Source: an uncultured Bacteroidales bacterium (GTDB lineage Bacteria; Bacteroidota; Bacteroidia; Bacteroidales; Paludibacteraceae). Taken from it: a DNA stretch of 64,000 nt. How positions within the stretch are numbered: the first letter of the stretch is position 1; each line of letters opens with the position of its first letter. Under the pieces are notes generated by a model, which was given only the letters and a program-made list of their open reading frames with translations, had not been told where the DNA came from and made no database searches. The position numbers and the translations under genes were made by a program. Of the stretch, positions 1-8,622 are shown one piece after another. The stretch lies in assembly GCA_937891975.1 (NCBI GenBank), contig CALAUA010000014.1:1-64000 (forward strand), read 5' to 3'.

Positions 1-50
1 CCACCACTCAATACCACGCTACACAACACTACACCACACTACACAACGCC
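1..50. repeat. CTACAC-family 10-bp array
   Basis: Three consecutive 10-bp units (CTACACAACA, CTACACCACA, CTACACAACG) follow degenerate copies, directly before the GTG of the first gene. The same family occurs at 19385-19445, 23793-23836, 24487-24540, 60097-60140 and 60853-60898. Confidence 0.7.
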
Positions 51-371
51 GTGGACACCATTGCTCTCCGCGATAGCGTCGTGCTCCGTGATAGCGTGAT
101 ATTCCGCGAGCGAACTGTCCACGACACCGTCTATATCACCAAGGAGGTGTATCGGGATAGGTTAGAGGCGAGAGGCGAAAGGCGAAAGGCGGAGAGAACC
201 GACACAGTCGTCGTGACGGAGTATCGTGACCGCGTGATAGAGCACCCTCCTGAGAAGTATGTACCTAAGTTCTACAAGTGGTGCACCATGTTACTATGGG
301 CGATCGTCTTAATCGGAGCATTGGTCATCGGCTACCGCATATGGCGCCACCTCTGGACACTCACCCATTAG
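51..371 (+). CDS. small C-terminally membrane-anchored protein, possibly partial
   Basis: Hypothetical protein, 106 residues if it begins at the GTG at 51. The frame has no stop back to base 3, so it may continue beyond the left edge. The soluble part is highly charged with repeating D-S-V and D-T-V / Y-R-D-R motifs, as in a short coiled or stalk region. A single hydrophobic segment at about residues 78-96 is followed by a short basic tail, so it is probably tail-anchored. Small proteins of this look occur beside amidase and lysis genes in Bacteroidales accessory regions, but nothing here proves such a role. Bases 166-193 are four 7-bp AGGCGAA-type repeats encoding an Arg/Glu-rich patch. Bases 1-50 carry the CTACAC repeat. 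Confidence 0.55.
   Translation: MDTIALRDSVVLRDSVIFRERTVHDTVYITKEVYRDRLEARGERRKAERTDTVVVTEYRDRVIEHPPEKYVPKFYKWCTMLLWAIVLIGALVIGYRIWRHLWTLTH
166..193. repeat. heptamer array AGGCGAA x4, in coding sequence
   Basis: Four contiguous 7-bp units: AGGCGAG, AGGCGAA, AGGCGAA, AGGCGGA. They lie inside the small membrane protein gene and keep its frame open. Confidence 0.75.
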
Positions 372-448
372 CGCCGCGTCCATGTTGTCGAACGCGAGCA
401 TCCTATCCTACTCGTAAGATGTAGTAGCGTAATGGGTAATATTAGTAA

Positions 449-480
449 AAAAAATCGCACCCAATTGGATGCGATTTTTT
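449..480. terminator. bidirectional terminator after rplQ
   Basis: An 11-bp perfect stem (449-459 with 470-480) has A and T runs on its two sides, so it can end transcription both ways. It lies just past the rplQ stop on the minus strand and about 80 bases after the first gene on the plus strand. Confidence 0.9.
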
Positions 481-506
481 GAGTAGTCTGAATGGTCAGA
501 CAAGTA

Positions 507-1001
507 TTACTCAGCAGCAGCTTCTGTAGCAGGAGCTTCGGCAGGAGCTTCGGCAGGAGCAGCCTCTGCCTTAGGAGCAGCTTTCTTACCAGCACGACGT
601 GTGGTCTTCTTAGCTGCAGCCTTAGGAGCTTTGAGCATGTTCTCATTGTAGTCAACGAGCTCGATGATACACATCTCAGCAGCATCACCAAGACGGAAAC
701 CAGTGCGGAGGATACGTGTGTAACCACCTGGACGGTTAGCAATCTTCTCAGCTACGTTTTGGAAGAGCTCGGTAACAACTTCTTTTTGTTTCAATTTAGC
801 GAATACGAGACGGCGGTTAGCAGTGCTGTCCTCTTTCGCATGGGTAAGGAGTGGCTCTACATACATGCGGAGCGCTTTTGCCTTAGCCAAAGTGGTCTTA
901 ATACGCTTGTGCATGATGAGTGAGCAAGCCATATTAGAAAGCATTGCATGACGGTGCGCAGCTTTACGACCAAGATGATTGAATTTCTTATTATGTCTCA
1001 T
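507..1001 (-). CDS. rplQ: 50S ribosomal protein L17
   Basis: L17 of the large subunit, last gene of the superoperon. It starts with the typical MRHNKKFNHLGRKAAHR and carries the conserved A-N-R-P-G-G-Y-T-R-I segment. At 164 residues it is longer than the roughly 120-residue core. The extra C-terminus (after about residue 120) is rich in Lys, then Ala/Pro/Glu, and is likely a flexible tail as in other Bacteroidota. The gene starts 19 bases after rpoA and is followed by a strong terminator. Confidence 0.97.
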   Translation of the reverse strand: MRHNKKFNHLGRKAAHRHAMLSNMACSLIMHKRIKTTLAKAKALRMYVEPLLTHAKEDSTANRRLVFAKLKQKEVVTELFQNVAEKIANRPGGYTRILRTGFRLGDAAEMCIIELVDYNENMLKAPKAAAKKTTRRAGKKAAPKAEAAPAEAPAEAPATEAAAE

Positions 1002-1020
1002 TTTTGTTTTACTTTTTTAA

Positions 1021-2013
1021 TTAATCATTAAGTTTGTATCTGCTAATATCCATGCCAAATGCAAGACCGTTCTTCTCGAGGAGTTCGTCGAGTTCGGTGA
1101 GTGATTTCTTACCGAAGTTGCGGAACTTCAAGAGGTCAGAACGATGATACTTAACCAATTGACCGAGAGTATCCACCTCTGCCGCTTTCAAGCAGTTGAG
1201 CGCACGTACAGAGAGGTCCATATCAACCAATCGTTGGTTGAGCAATTGACGCATCTTGAGGTGCTCCTCGTTGAGCGCATTGTCCACTGGTTTGCTGTGA
1301 TCCTCTATCACGATACGTTCTTCTGAGAAGAGCATGAAGTGATAGATAAGGAGCTTAGCAGCCTCAGTAAGCGCGTTTTGAGGAGTGATAGAGCCATCTG
1401 TAGTGATTTCGAGAGTCAGTTTCTCATAGTCGGTACGTTGCTCTACACGATATGCATCAATACTGTATTTTACATTGCGAATCGGTGTGTAAATACTATC
1501 AATAGCCAAGACGCCAATGGCATCATTAGCATGATGATTTTCATCAGCAGATACGTAACCACGTCCCTTATTGATATTGATATCAATCTCAAAGTCAGCA
1601 GTTTCATCCATCTCTGCAAGCACCAACTCAGGATTGAGCACGTCGAAAGATTGAAGGTAGCTATTGAGTTCACCTGCAAGAAGAACATTGTTGCCCCTTA
1701 CATGCATACGAATGGTTTCCTCAGAAGCATCAATACCCTCTTTGCGGATGAATCGCACTTGTTTGAGGTTAAGAATAAGGTTGGTCACGTCGGTGATAAC
1801 ACCTGGGATAGTAGCAAATTCATGATCAATACCATTGATCTTAATAGAGCAGATAGCAAAGCCCTCGAGCGAACCGATAAGCACGCGACGAATAGCATTA
1901 CCAACTGTGATACCATAACCCGGTTCAAGCGGACGGAACTCAAAAACTCCGTGATCTTTGCTCGAATCCAACATGATCACCTTTTCAGGTTTAATAAAAT
2001 CTAATATTGCCAT
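1021..2013 (-). CDS. rpoA: RNA polymerase subunit alpha
   Basis: Alpha subunit, 330 residues. The N-terminal dimerisation domain contains the conserved E-P-L-E-P-G-Y-G-I-T-x-G-N-A-x-R-R-x-L segment (about 26-45). The C-terminal domain holds L-x-x-L-x-V-R-A-x-N-C-L (about 268-279) and N-F-G-K-K-S-L-x-E (about 299-307), used for promoter and activator contacts. It lies between rpsD and rplQ, the usual alpha-operon position, 11 bases after rpsD. Length and both domains are intact. Confidence 0.98.
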   Translation of the reverse strand: MAILDFIKPEKVIMLDSSKDHGVFEFRPLEPGYGITVGNAIRRVLIGSLEGFAICSIKINGIDHEFATIPGVITDVTNLILNLKQVRFIRKEGIDASEETIRMHVRGNNVLLAGELNSYLQSFDVLNPELVLAEMDETADFEIDININKGRGYVSADENHHANDAIGVLAIDSIYTPIRNVKYSIDAYRVEQRTDYEKLTLEITTDGSITPQNALTEAAKLLIYHFMLFSEERIVIEDHSKPVDNALNEEHLKMRQLLNQRLVDMDLSVRALNCLKAAEVDTLGQLVKYHRSDLLKFRNFGKKSLTELDELLEKNGLAFGMDISRYKLND

Positions 2014-2024
2014 GAATTTAATTA

Positions 2025-2630
2025 TTATTTAGAGTACAACTCGACGATTAATTGCTCCTTGATATTCTCAGGGATATCCTCACGTTGTGGGATATTGAGG
2101 TATTTACCTGCTTTCTCAGCTTCGTTCCACTCGAGCCAGCCATATTTGCTGTGGTTGAAACCATCCAAAGAAGCTGCGATTACCTCAAGCGATTTAGCTT
2201 TCTCACGAACAGCTACGACTTGACCAGGTTTTACTTCGTATGAAGGGATGTTTACCACTTTGCCATCCACAGTGATGTGGCGGTGGCTAACCAATTGACG
2301 CGCAGCAGCACGTGTAGGAGCGATACCAAGACGGTAAACGATGTTATCCAAACGAGACTCCAAGAGTTGGAGAAGGATCTCACCAGTAATACCTTTGATA
2401 CGTGAAGCCTTAGCAAAAAGGAGACGGAATTGACGCTCAAGTACACCATAGGTGTATTTAGCTTTTTGCTTTTCAGCGAGCTGAGTACCATACTCAGACA
2501 TTTTTTTGCGACGGTTTACACCGTGTTGTCCTGGAGCGTAGTTACGTTTGTCAAGCACTTTGTCTGGGCCGAAGATAGCCTCTCCGAAACGACGTGCGAT
2601 ACGTGATTTTGGTCCAATATATCTTGCCAT
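2025..2630 (-). CDS. rpsD: 30S ribosomal protein S4
   Basis: S4 binds 16S rRNA early in small-subunit assembly. 201 residues, starting MARYIGPK and containing the S4 RNA-binding domain (about 95-160, R-L-D-N-I-V-Y-R-L-G motif). The N-terminal region has no cysteines, so this is the zinc-free form. It lies between rpsK and rpoA. In other bacteria S4 represses this operon; no matching leader was identified here. Confidence 0.98.
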   Translation of the reverse strand: MARYIGPKSRIARRFGEAIFGPDKVLDKRNYAPGQHGVNRRKKMSEYGTQLAEKQKAKYTYGVLERQFRLLFAKASRIKGITGEILLQLLESRLDNIVYRLGIAPTRAAARQLVSHRHITVDGKVVNIPSYEVKPGQVVAVREKAKSLEVIAASLDGFNHSKYGWLEWNEAEKAGKYLNIPQREDIPENIKEQLIVELYSK

Positions 2631-2657
2631 TTTCTTACGTTTTTAATAGTTAAACAA

Positions 2658-3047
2658 TTATACACGACGACGTTTAGGAGGACGGCAACCATTGTGAGGC
2701 ATAGGAGTAACGTCAACGATTTCGGTTACTGCGATACCAGCGTTAGCGCACGCACGGATAGCGCTCTCACGGCCTTGTCCAGGACCTTTAACATACGCTT
2801 TTACTTTGCGCAAACCGAGGTCGAAAGCGACCTTTGCGCAATCCTCAGCAGCAGTTTGAGCTGCATATGGAGTATTCTTTTTAGAGCCACGGAAGCCCAT
2901 TTTACCAGCAGATGACCAAGAGATAACTTGACCTTCGCCGTTAGCGATTGTAACAATCACATTGTTGAAAGAAGACATTACGTGAAGTTGACCAACACCG
3001 TCAATCTTTACAACGCGCTTCTTAGCTGCAACAGTTTTCTTTGCCAT
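2658..3047 (-). CDS. rpsK: 30S ribosomal protein S11
   Basis: S11 lies on the small-subunit platform near the mRNA exit. 129 residues, with the conserved S-x-F-N-N-V-I-V-T and C-terminal D-V-T-P-M-P-H-N-G-C-R-P-P-K-R-R-R-V motifs. The N-terminus has a Lys-rich extension (MAKKTVAAKKR). It sits 24 bases after rpsM in standard order. Confidence 0.98.
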   Translation of the reverse strand: MAKKTVAAKKRVVKIDGVGQLHVMSSFNNVIVTIANGEGQVISWSSAGKMGFRGSKKNTPYAAQTAAEDCAKVAFDLGLRKVKAYVKGPGQGRESAIRACANAGIAVTEIVDVTPMPHNGCRPPKRRRV

Positions 3048-3071
3048 AATTGATAGATATTACAGGGTTGA

Positions 3072-3452
3072 TTACTTAGTTGCCTTCTTCTTGTTAGCAA
3101 CAGTTTTCTTTTTACCTTTACGCGTACGAGCGTTGTTTTTGGTAGATTGGCCACGCAATGGAAGACCAATACGGTGACGCACACCACGGTAGCAACCAAT
3201 ATCCATCAATCGCTTGATGTTAAGTTGTGTTTCTGAACGGAGATCACCTTCTACTTTGTACTTAGCACCGATAATCTCACGAATTTTAGCTGCTTGGTCA
3301 TCCGTCCAATCTTGTACCTTGATGCTTGGGTCAACGCCTGCCTCTGCCAAGATCTTCTTTGCGCTTGAACGACCTATTCCGTAGATGTAAGTCAAACCGA
3401 CTTCGCCACACTTGTTTTGTGGTAAATCTACACCGACAATTCTTATAGCCAT
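3072..3452 (-). CDS. rpsM: 30S ribosomal protein S13
   Basis: S13 forms bridges to the large subunit in the small-subunit head. 126 residues, starting MAIRIVGVDLPQNK, with the helix-two-turns-helix region and the basic R-G-Q-S-T-K-N-N-A-R-T-R-K-G tail. The gene follows rpmJ and precedes rpsK. Confidence 0.98.
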   Translation of the reverse strand: MAIRIVGVDLPQNKCGEVGLTYIYGIGRSSAKKILAEAGVDPSIKVQDWTDDQAAKIREIIGAKYKVEGDLRSETQLNIKRLMDIGCYRGVRHRIGLPLRGQSTKNNARTRKGKKKTVANKKKATK

Positions 3453-3503
3453 AATTAATTACTTAAGGATAATTGTTTTTAATTGTTTACCTCTATGAAA
3501 TGC

Positions 3504-3620
3504 TTATCCTTGACGCATTTTCATTTTTGGTTCTTTTTTGTTAATTACATACAAGCGACCTTTGCGGCGTACGATTTTGCAATCCGCATTGCGCTTCTTT
3601 ACAGATGCTCTAACTTTCAT
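3504..3620 (-). CDS. rpmJ: 50S ribosomal protein L36 (zinc-free form)
   Basis: A 38-residue protein, read directly from the bases: it begins MKVRASVKKRNADCK and ends KMKMRQG. The order infA-rpmJ-rpsM is canonical. The classical L36 has a Cys-Cys-Cys-His zinc site; only one cysteine (residue 14) remains, so zinc binding is lost, a pattern known in the Bacteroidota. Confidence 0.96.
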   Translation of the reverse strand: MKVRASVKKRNADCKIVRRKGRLYVINKKEPKMKMRQG

Positions 3621-3643
3621 TTTAATAGAGTTTTAGAGTTTTG

Positions 3644-3862
3644 TTATTTATAACGGAACGAAATACGTCCTTTCGTGAGGTCATATGGACTCATCTCCAC
3701 TTTTACACGGTCACCAGGAAGAATCTTGATGTAATGCTGACGCATCTTACCAGAGATGTGAGCGATGATGACATGACCACTTTCTAATTGTACACGGAAC
3801 ATCGCGTTGGACAATGCCTCGGTTACGGTTCCATCTACTTCAATTGCATCTTGTTTTGCCAT
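3644..3862 (-). CDS. infA: translation initiation factor IF-1
   Basis: IF-1, a 72-residue OB-fold protein that binds the ribosomal A site during initiation. I start it at MAKQDAIEVDG (ATG at 3862). A longer in-frame reading to 4009 runs into the 3' end of map and is not typical. The motif S-G-K-M-R-x-x-Y-I-K-I-L-P-G-D is present. It is 14 bases after map, in the spc operon. Confidence 0.97.
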   Translation of the reverse strand: MAKQDAIEVDGTVTEALSNAMFRVQLESGHVIIAHISGKMRQHYIKILPGDRVKVEMSPYDLTKGRISFRYK

Positions 3863-3876
3863 AATTGTGGTATATT

Positions 3877-4662
3877 TTAAATAAAACGATCTCCTAATAC
3901 TTGTTGAATATAGTCGAATGTGGACAATATGTCTGCCTTGCCATTGCGTACGCAAACGCTGTGCTCGTAATGAGCCGCAGGTTTGCGGTCGGCAGTGCGC
4001 GCTGTCCATCCATCATTTTCGATGATGACATTGCGTCGTCCGAGGCAAATCATTGGTTCGATGGCTAGTGTCATACCCGATTTGAGTACAATACCATTGC
4101 CACGACGTCCATAGTTGCATACCTCAGGTTCCTCGTGCATGTCACGCCCGATGCCATGTCCTACAAATTCGCGAACCACAGAATAACCTGCTTTCTCGCA
4201 ATGTTGTTGGATTGTAGCACCTATATCGCCGAGACGGCGGCCTGTGACTGCTTGTTCGATGCCGAGATAAAGTGCCTGTTTGGTTGTGCGCATCAATTGC
4301 AACGCCTCTGGAGCCACTTCGCCCACAGGGAAAGTGTATGCAGAATCGGCGCAGAAGCCACCCAGTTTTACCACTGTATCCACCGACACGATGTCGCCGT
4401 CCTTGAGTATCACCTTATCGGAAGGAATACCATGAACGACTTGCTCATTGACTGAGGTGCAGAGAGTGGCAGGGTAGCCTTCATATCCTAGGCAAGAGGG
4501 AATACCTCCGTGATCGCATATGAATTCGTATGCCACTTTGTCCAACTGAGCGGTAGTAACGCCTGGTCGGATGACTTTGGCTACTTCAGCCAAAGTCCTT
4601 CCGAGCAGGTCATTGCTTTGACGCATCAACTCGACTTCTTCGTCAGTCTTTAGGTATATCAT
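3877..4662 (-). CDS. map: methionine aminopeptidase, type I
   Basis: Removes the initiator methionine from new proteins in the cytosol. 261 residues of the type Ia pita-bread fold. The dinuclear metal ligands of the family are visible in D-x-V-V-K-L-G-G-F-C-A-D-S-A-Y-T, the G-H-G-I-G-R-D-M-H-E-E-P segment, and the T-L-A-I-E-P and I-E-N-D stretches. It lies 5 bases after secY and before infA, a very common arrangement. Confidence 0.97.
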   Translation of the reverse strand: MIYLKTDEEVELMRQSNDLLGRTLAEVAKVIRPGVTTAQLDKVAYEFICDHGGIPSCLGYEGYPATLCTSVNEQVVHGIPSDKVILKDGDIVSVDTVVKLGGFCADSAYTFPVGEVAPEALQLMRTTKQALYLGIEQAVTGRRLGDIGATIQQHCEKAGYSVVREFVGHGIGRDMHEEPEVCNYGRRGNGIVLKSGMTLAIEPMICLGRRNVIIENDGWTARTADRKPAAHYEHSVCVRNGKADILSTFDYIQQVLGDRFI

Positions 4663-4667
4663 TCTTA

Positions 4668-6008
4668 TTAATATGCCATTGCAGAGCGACCTTTGATGCG
4701 CATACCCGACTCATAGAAGCCGTCGTAGTGGCGCTCAAGGAGTTTGCTCTCGATTTGTTGTAGCGTATCCAAGATTACACCTACCATGATGAGCAATGAT
4801 GTACCACCGAAGAATTGCGCAAAGCCCATGCTCACACCAGCGAGGCGAGCAAAAGCAGGCAAGATAGCGATGATAGCCAATAGGCAAGAGCCAGGCAATG
4901 TCAAGCGTGTCATGATAGAGTCGATATACTCAGCAGTCTTCTTACCAGGTTTAACACCAGGGATGAAGCCGTTGTTGAGCTTGAGGTTTTCAGCCATTTG
5001 TACAGGGTTGATGATAATCGCCGTGTAGAAATAGGTGAAAACGATGATCAAGATAGCAAATACGAAGTTGTACCAGAAGCCAGTATTATCCATAAACGCA
5101 CGTGTGAATGCGCTTGCGCTCTCTGAAGCAGAGAAGCCTGCGAGTGCGATAGGGATAAACATGATAGCTTGTGCAAAAATGATAGGCATCACGTTAGCAG
5201 CATTCACCTTGAGAGGAATGTACTGACGTACGCCACCATATTGCTTGTTACCCACCATACGTTTAGCGTATTGTACAGGGATACGGCGTGTACCTTGTAC
5301 GAGGAGGATAGCAAAAGCAAACACGAACAAGAGGAGAATGATCTCAAGGATGAAGACCATCAAACCACCACCTTCGTTCAAGCGTGAAGAGAACTCTTGG
5401 ATGATAGCGGCAGGGAAACGAGCAATGATACCGATGAGAATGATAAAGGAAATACCATTACCAATACCACGATCAGTGATACGCTCACCCAACCACATCA
5501 CGAACATAGAGCCCGCGCAGAGGAGGATAGTAGATGAGATGGTGAACCAGTTGAAACCTACAGAGATGGCTTGACCAGCCTGTGCCATTTGCACAGAGAG
5601 GTTAACCAAATAGCTAGGACCTTGGAAAAGGAGGATAGCCACAGTAAGGTAACGAGTGATTTGATTCATCTTTTGGCGACCAGACTCACCCTCTTTTTGC
5701 ATCTTTTGGAAGTAAGGCACTGCGATAGTGAGCAGTTGGATTACGATAGATGCAGAGATGTAAGGCATGATACCCAATGCAAAAATAGAAGCATTGGAGA
5801 AGGCGCCACCTGAGAACATATCCAAGAGTGCCATAAGACCTCCTGCCGTTTGCGCTTGCAAAGCACTGAGGGCTGTTGGTTCAATACCAGGAAGTACTAC
5901 GAAAGAACCAAAGCGATAGATGAGCACAAACAAGAGTGTGGTCAGCAGTCGGCTACGAAGATCTTCAATCTTCCAGATATTTTGGATTGTTTGAATAAAC
6001 TTACGCAT
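4668..6008 (-). CDS. secY: protein translocase channel SecY
   Basis: Main subunit of the Sec channel in the inner membrane. 446 residues with ten predicted membrane helices. The plug region (G-G-A-F-S-N-A-S-I-F-A-L-G-I-M-P-Y-I) and the cytosolic loops (R-R-I-P-V-Q-Y-A-K-R, and K-P-G-K-K-T-A-E-Y) are present. It lies between rplO and map and starts 5 bases after rplO. Confidence 0.98.
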   Translation of the reverse strand: MRKFIQTIQNIWKIEDLRSRLLTTLLFVLIYRFGSFVVLPGIEPTALSALQAQTAGGLMALLDMFSGGAFSNASIFALGIMPYISASIVIQLLTIAVPYFQKMQKEGESGRQKMNQITRYLTVAILLFQGPSYLVNLSVQMAQAGQAISVGFNWFTISSTILLCAGSMFVMWLGERITDRGIGNGISFIILIGIIARFPAAIIQEFSSRLNEGGGLMVFILEIILLLFVFAFAILLVQGTRRIPVQYAKRMVGNKQYGGVRQYIPLKVNAANVMPIIFAQAIMFIPIALAGFSASESASAFTRAFMDNTGFWYNFVFAILIIVFTYFYTAIIINPVQMAENLKLNNGFIPGVKPGKKTAEYIDSIMTRLTLPGSCLLAIIAILPAFARLAGVSMGFAQFFGGTSLLIMVGVILDTLQQIESKLLERHYDGFYESGMRIKGRSAMAY

Positions 6009-6013
6009 ACTAA

Positions 6014-6460
6014 TTAGATTTTGTTGATAGTACCACCAGCAGCTGTGATAGCAGCTTCAGCAGATTTACTGAAAGCGTTAGCTTCAACTGTCAATTTTGC
6101 AGTGAGGGTACCGTTACCAAGAATCTTCACCAATTGTGTTTTGTTGATGAAGCCAGCCTCGTGGAGCTCAATCAAGCCGATTTTCTCGAGGTTTTTAGCT
6201 TCAGCAAGTGCTTGAAGAGTAGAAAGGTTGATAGCTTTGTACTCTACACGATTGATGTTTTGGAAACCAAACTTAGGCAAGCGGCGTTGCATAGGCATCT
6301 GACCACCCTCGAAACCGATTTTCTTAGAGTAACCAGAGCGTGACTTAGCACCCTTGTGACCACGAGTAGAAGTACCACCGAGGCCTGAACCAGGACCACG
6401 ACCGATACGTTTTGCGGTCTTTACTGAACCAGCAGCTGGCGTTAAATTATTTAATTCCAT
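6014..6460 (-). CDS. rplO: 50S ribosomal protein L15
   Basis: Late-assembling large-subunit protein, 148 residues. It starts MELNNLTPAAGSVK and contains the glycine-rich basic stretch R-I-G-R-G-P-G-S-G-L-G-G-T-S-T-R-G-H-K-G near residues 18-37. It is placed between rpmD and secY. Confidence 0.98.
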   Translation of the reverse strand: MELNNLTPAAGSVKTAKRIGRGPGSGLGGTSTRGHKGAKSRSGYSKKIGFEGGQMPMQRRLPKFGFQNINRVEYKAINLSTLQALAEAKNLEKIGLIELHEAGFINKTQLVKILGNGTLTAKLTVEANAFSKSAEAAITAAGGTINKI

Positions 6461-6482
6461 AATGCTTGCTAAAATTTAAAGA

Positions 6483-6659
6483 TTAATCAATTACTTTAAC
6501 CAAGTGTTTAATTTTGTTTACCATGCCGAGGATAGCAGGAGTAGCCTCATGCTCAACTACAGCATTCATCTTGCGAAGACCAAGCGCCAACATAGTATCC
6601 TTTTGCACTTGTGGGCAGCCGATTGTGCTGCGTACTTTTTGAATTTTAATTGTTGCCAT
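6483..6659 (-). CDS. rpmD: 50S ribosomal protein L30
   Basis: 58 residues from MATIKIQKVRSTIGC. An ATG three codons upstream (6668) is also in frame, but MATIK matches the family better. The L-G-L-R-K-M-N segment is typical. The gene lies between rpsE and rplO. Confidence 0.96.
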   Translation of the reverse strand: MATIKIQKVRSTIGCPQVQKDTMLALGLRKMNAVVEHEATPAILGMVNKIKHLVKVID

Positions 6660-6674
6660 GATTTTCACAAATTA

Positions 6675-7181
6675 TTAACCGTTAAACACTGTTGATAAGC
6701 TCACGCCACGGTTTTGAGCTACAGTACGAGCGTCGCGCATTTCGCCGAGTGCTGCGATAGTAGCCTTAACGAGGTTGTGAGGGTTAGAAGAACCTTTAGA
6801 TTTAGCCAAGATGTCAGTTACACCAGCAGACTCCAATACGGCACGCATAGCACCACCGGCTTTTACTCCGGTACCGTGAGATGCAGGTTGGAGATAAACG
6901 CGAGCGCCACCGAACTTAGCGTATTGCTCGTGAGGTACAGTACCCTTGAGTACTGGTACTTGGATAAGATTCTTCTTTGCAGATTCTGTAGCCTTAGAGA
7001 TAGCTGCGGTAACTTCGCCAGCCTTACCAAGACCCCAACCTACGATACCAGCCTCATTTCCTACAACAACGATGGCTGCAAATGTGAAAGTACGTCCACC
7101 TTTCGTAACTTTAGTTACGCGGTTGACAGCAACGAGGCGCTCCTTGAGCTCCAAGTCTTGTGTTGATTTTACTCGATTCAT
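6675..7181 (-). CDS. rpsE: 30S ribosomal protein S5
   Basis: S5 helps form the mRNA entry site and affects decoding accuracy. 168 residues, with the N-terminal double-stranded-RNA-binding fold (L-V-A-V-N-R-V-T-K-V-x-K-G-G-R, about 17-31) and the C-terminal domain with P-A-S-H-G-T-G-V-K-A-G-G-A-M-R. In standard order between rplR and rpmD. Confidence 0.98.
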   Translation of the reverse strand: MNRVKSTQDLELKERLVAVNRVTKVTKGGRTFTFAAIVVVGNEAGIVGWGLGKAGEVTAAISKATESAKKNLIQVPVLKGTVPHEQYAKFGGARVYLQPASHGTGVKAGGAMRAVLESAGVTDILAKSKGSSNPHNLVKATIAALGEMRDARTVAQNRGVSLSTVFNG

Positions 7182-7196
7182 AACAGTCTCTTTGTT

Positions 7197-7541
7197 TTAG
7201 AATTTGAGACCTGCCTCGCGGGCAGCGTCTGCCAATGATTTAACTCGACCGTGATAGAGGTAGCCATTGCGATCAAATACTACAGCCTCTACGCCAGCAG
7301 CTTTAGCAGCTTCAGCGATGAGCTTGCCTACTTGAGCAGCCTTCTCAGTTTTGGTCATTTTATCTTTAATAGCGAGCGAAGATGCAGCTGCAAGTGTTTT
7401 ACCTTGCAAATCGTCGATAACTTGCGCGTAGATTTGGCTGTTGCTACGGAATACTGTCAGACGAGGACGCTCAGCTGTACCCGAAACACGTGTACGGATA
7501 GATGCTTTAATTTTAAGTCTTCTTGCAATTTTCTGATTCAT
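7197..7541 (-). CDS. rplR: 50S ribosomal protein L18
   Basis: Binds 5S rRNA in the central protuberance. 114 residues, with R-P-R-L-T-V-F-R-S-N-x-x-I-Y-A-Q-V-I-D-D and the F-D-R-N-G-Y-L-Y-H-G-R-V-K motif near the C-terminus. Between rplF and rpsE. Confidence 0.98.
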   Translation of the reverse strand: MNQKIARRLKIKASIRTRVSGTAERPRLTVFRSNSQIYAQVIDDLQGKTLAAASSLAIKDKMTKTEKAAQVGKLIAEAAKAAGVEAVVFDRNGYLYHGRVKSLADAAREAGLKF

Positions 7542-7558
7542 AACTTATTCCTTTCTAA

Positions 7559-8122
7559 TTATTTACCAGCCGATTTACCAGCTTTACGACGAATAACTTC
7601 ACCTTGGAACTTAATACCTTTACCCTTATATGGCTCTGGTTTGCGGAAAGAGCGAATCTTAGCGCATACTTGGCCGATAAGTTGCTTGTCAGCAGACTCA
7701 AGGATAACGAGAGGGTTTTGGTTACGCTCTGACTTGGTCTCTACCTTAACCTCCTTAGGGAGTTGGAGATAGATTGGGTGGGTATAACCGAGTGCAAAGT
7801 TGAGCGTATTTTGCATAGCTGCAGCCATCTCAACACGGTAACCTACACCGACGAGTTCGAGCACTTTCTTATAACCCTCGCTTACACCTACAACCATATT
7901 GTTGATGAGCGCGCGATAAAGACCGTGCATAGCGCGGTTTTGCTTCTCATCGTTTGGACGAGTTACGGTGAGTACACCATCCTCTACGGTTACGGTGATG
8001 TTAGGGTTAACTTGTTGTTGAAGTTCACCTTTAGGACCCTTAACGGTCACGAGGTTCTCAGGGCTAACTGTTACAGTTACACCTGCAGGAATAGCGATAG
8101 GCAATTTACCAATTCTTGACAT
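7559..8122 (-). CDS. rplF: 50S ribosomal protein L6
   Basis: Two tandem L6 folds near the factor-binding site. 187 residues, starting MSRIGKLPIAIPAGV and ending in the Y-K-G-K-G-I-K-F-Q-G-E-V-I-R-R-K-A-G-K signature. Located between rpsH and rplR. Confidence 0.98.
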   Translation of the reverse strand: MSRIGKLPIAIPAGVTVTVSPENLVTVKGPKGELQQQVNPNITVTVEDGVLTVTRPNDEKQNRAMHGLYRALINNMVVGVSEGYKKVLELVGVGYRVEMAAAMQNTLNFALGYTHPIYLQLPKEVKVETKSERNQNPLVILESADKQLIGQVCAKIRSFRKPEPYKGKGIKFQGEVIRRKAGKSAGK

Positions 8123-8138
8123 AGCAGTTCCTCCTTAA

Positions 8139-8534
8139 TTAATAGATGTAACAAATAACCTCACCACCGAGCTTCATACCAAGAGCCTCTTTGTTGGTCA
8201 TCACACCCTTAGAAGTAGAAAGGATTGCGATACCGAGACCATTGAGCACGCGTGGCATCTCGCGATAGCCAACGTACTGACGAAGACCTGGGGTTGATAC
8301 ACGTTTCAAACTCTTGATGGCGTTAACTTTGTTAACTGGATCATACTTCAAGGCTATCTTGATAGTGCCTTGAGGGCCATCCTCCACGAACTTGTAAGAA
8401 AGGATATAGCCCTTCTCGAACAAGATGCGTGTGATCTCTTTCTTCAGATTCGAAGCAGGCACCTCAACTACGCGGTGACCAGCTTTGATTGCATTTCTGA
8501 GTCGAGTCAGATAATCTGCGATTGGATCTGTCAT
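8139..8534 (-). CDS. rpsH: 30S ribosomal protein S8
   Basis: S8 binds helix 21 of 16S rRNA and in some bacteria represses its own operon. 131 residues, with M-T-D-P-I-A-D-Y-L-T-R-L-R-N-A at the start and the C-terminal L-S-T-S-K-G-V-M-T-N-K-E-A signature. It is separated from rpsN by 104 bases holding two hairpins, an unusually long spacer for this operon. Confidence 0.98.
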   Translation of the reverse strand: MTDPIADYLTRLRNAIKAGHRVVEVPASNLKKEITRILFEKGYILSYKFVEDGPQGTIKIALKYDPVNKVNAIKSLKRVSTPGLRQYVGYREMPRVLNGLGIAILSTSKGVMTNKEALGMKLGGEVICYIY

Positions 8535-8552
8535 AATGTTTTGTTAAATTAA

Positions 8553-8622
8553 TCCCGCCTTTCGGGACAATATTTAATAAATTAATTTTATTTATTCCCC
8601 AGAGGCACTTATGTCCTCTGGG
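8553..8622 (-). promoter_or_regulatory. two hairpins in the rpsN-rpsH spacer
   Basis: On the sense (minus) strand, an 8-bp perfect stem (8615-8622 with 8598-8605, 9-base loop) is followed by a 5-bp stem (8563-8567 with 8553-8557, 5-base loop), ending 18 bases before rpsH. Neither has a U-run, so these look like control or processing structures rather than terminators. They could be a site for S8 autoregulation; that is inference from position only. Confidence 0.5.

Noticed and set aside
1339..2004. 221-codon open frame on the plus strand
   Set aside because: Lies wholly opposite rpoA; its protein has no family features and the rpoA frame is unmistakable.
3863..4009. N-terminal extension of infA
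   Set aside because: In-frame but overlaps the map 3' end; IF-1 is 72 residues from MAKQ, as in the family.
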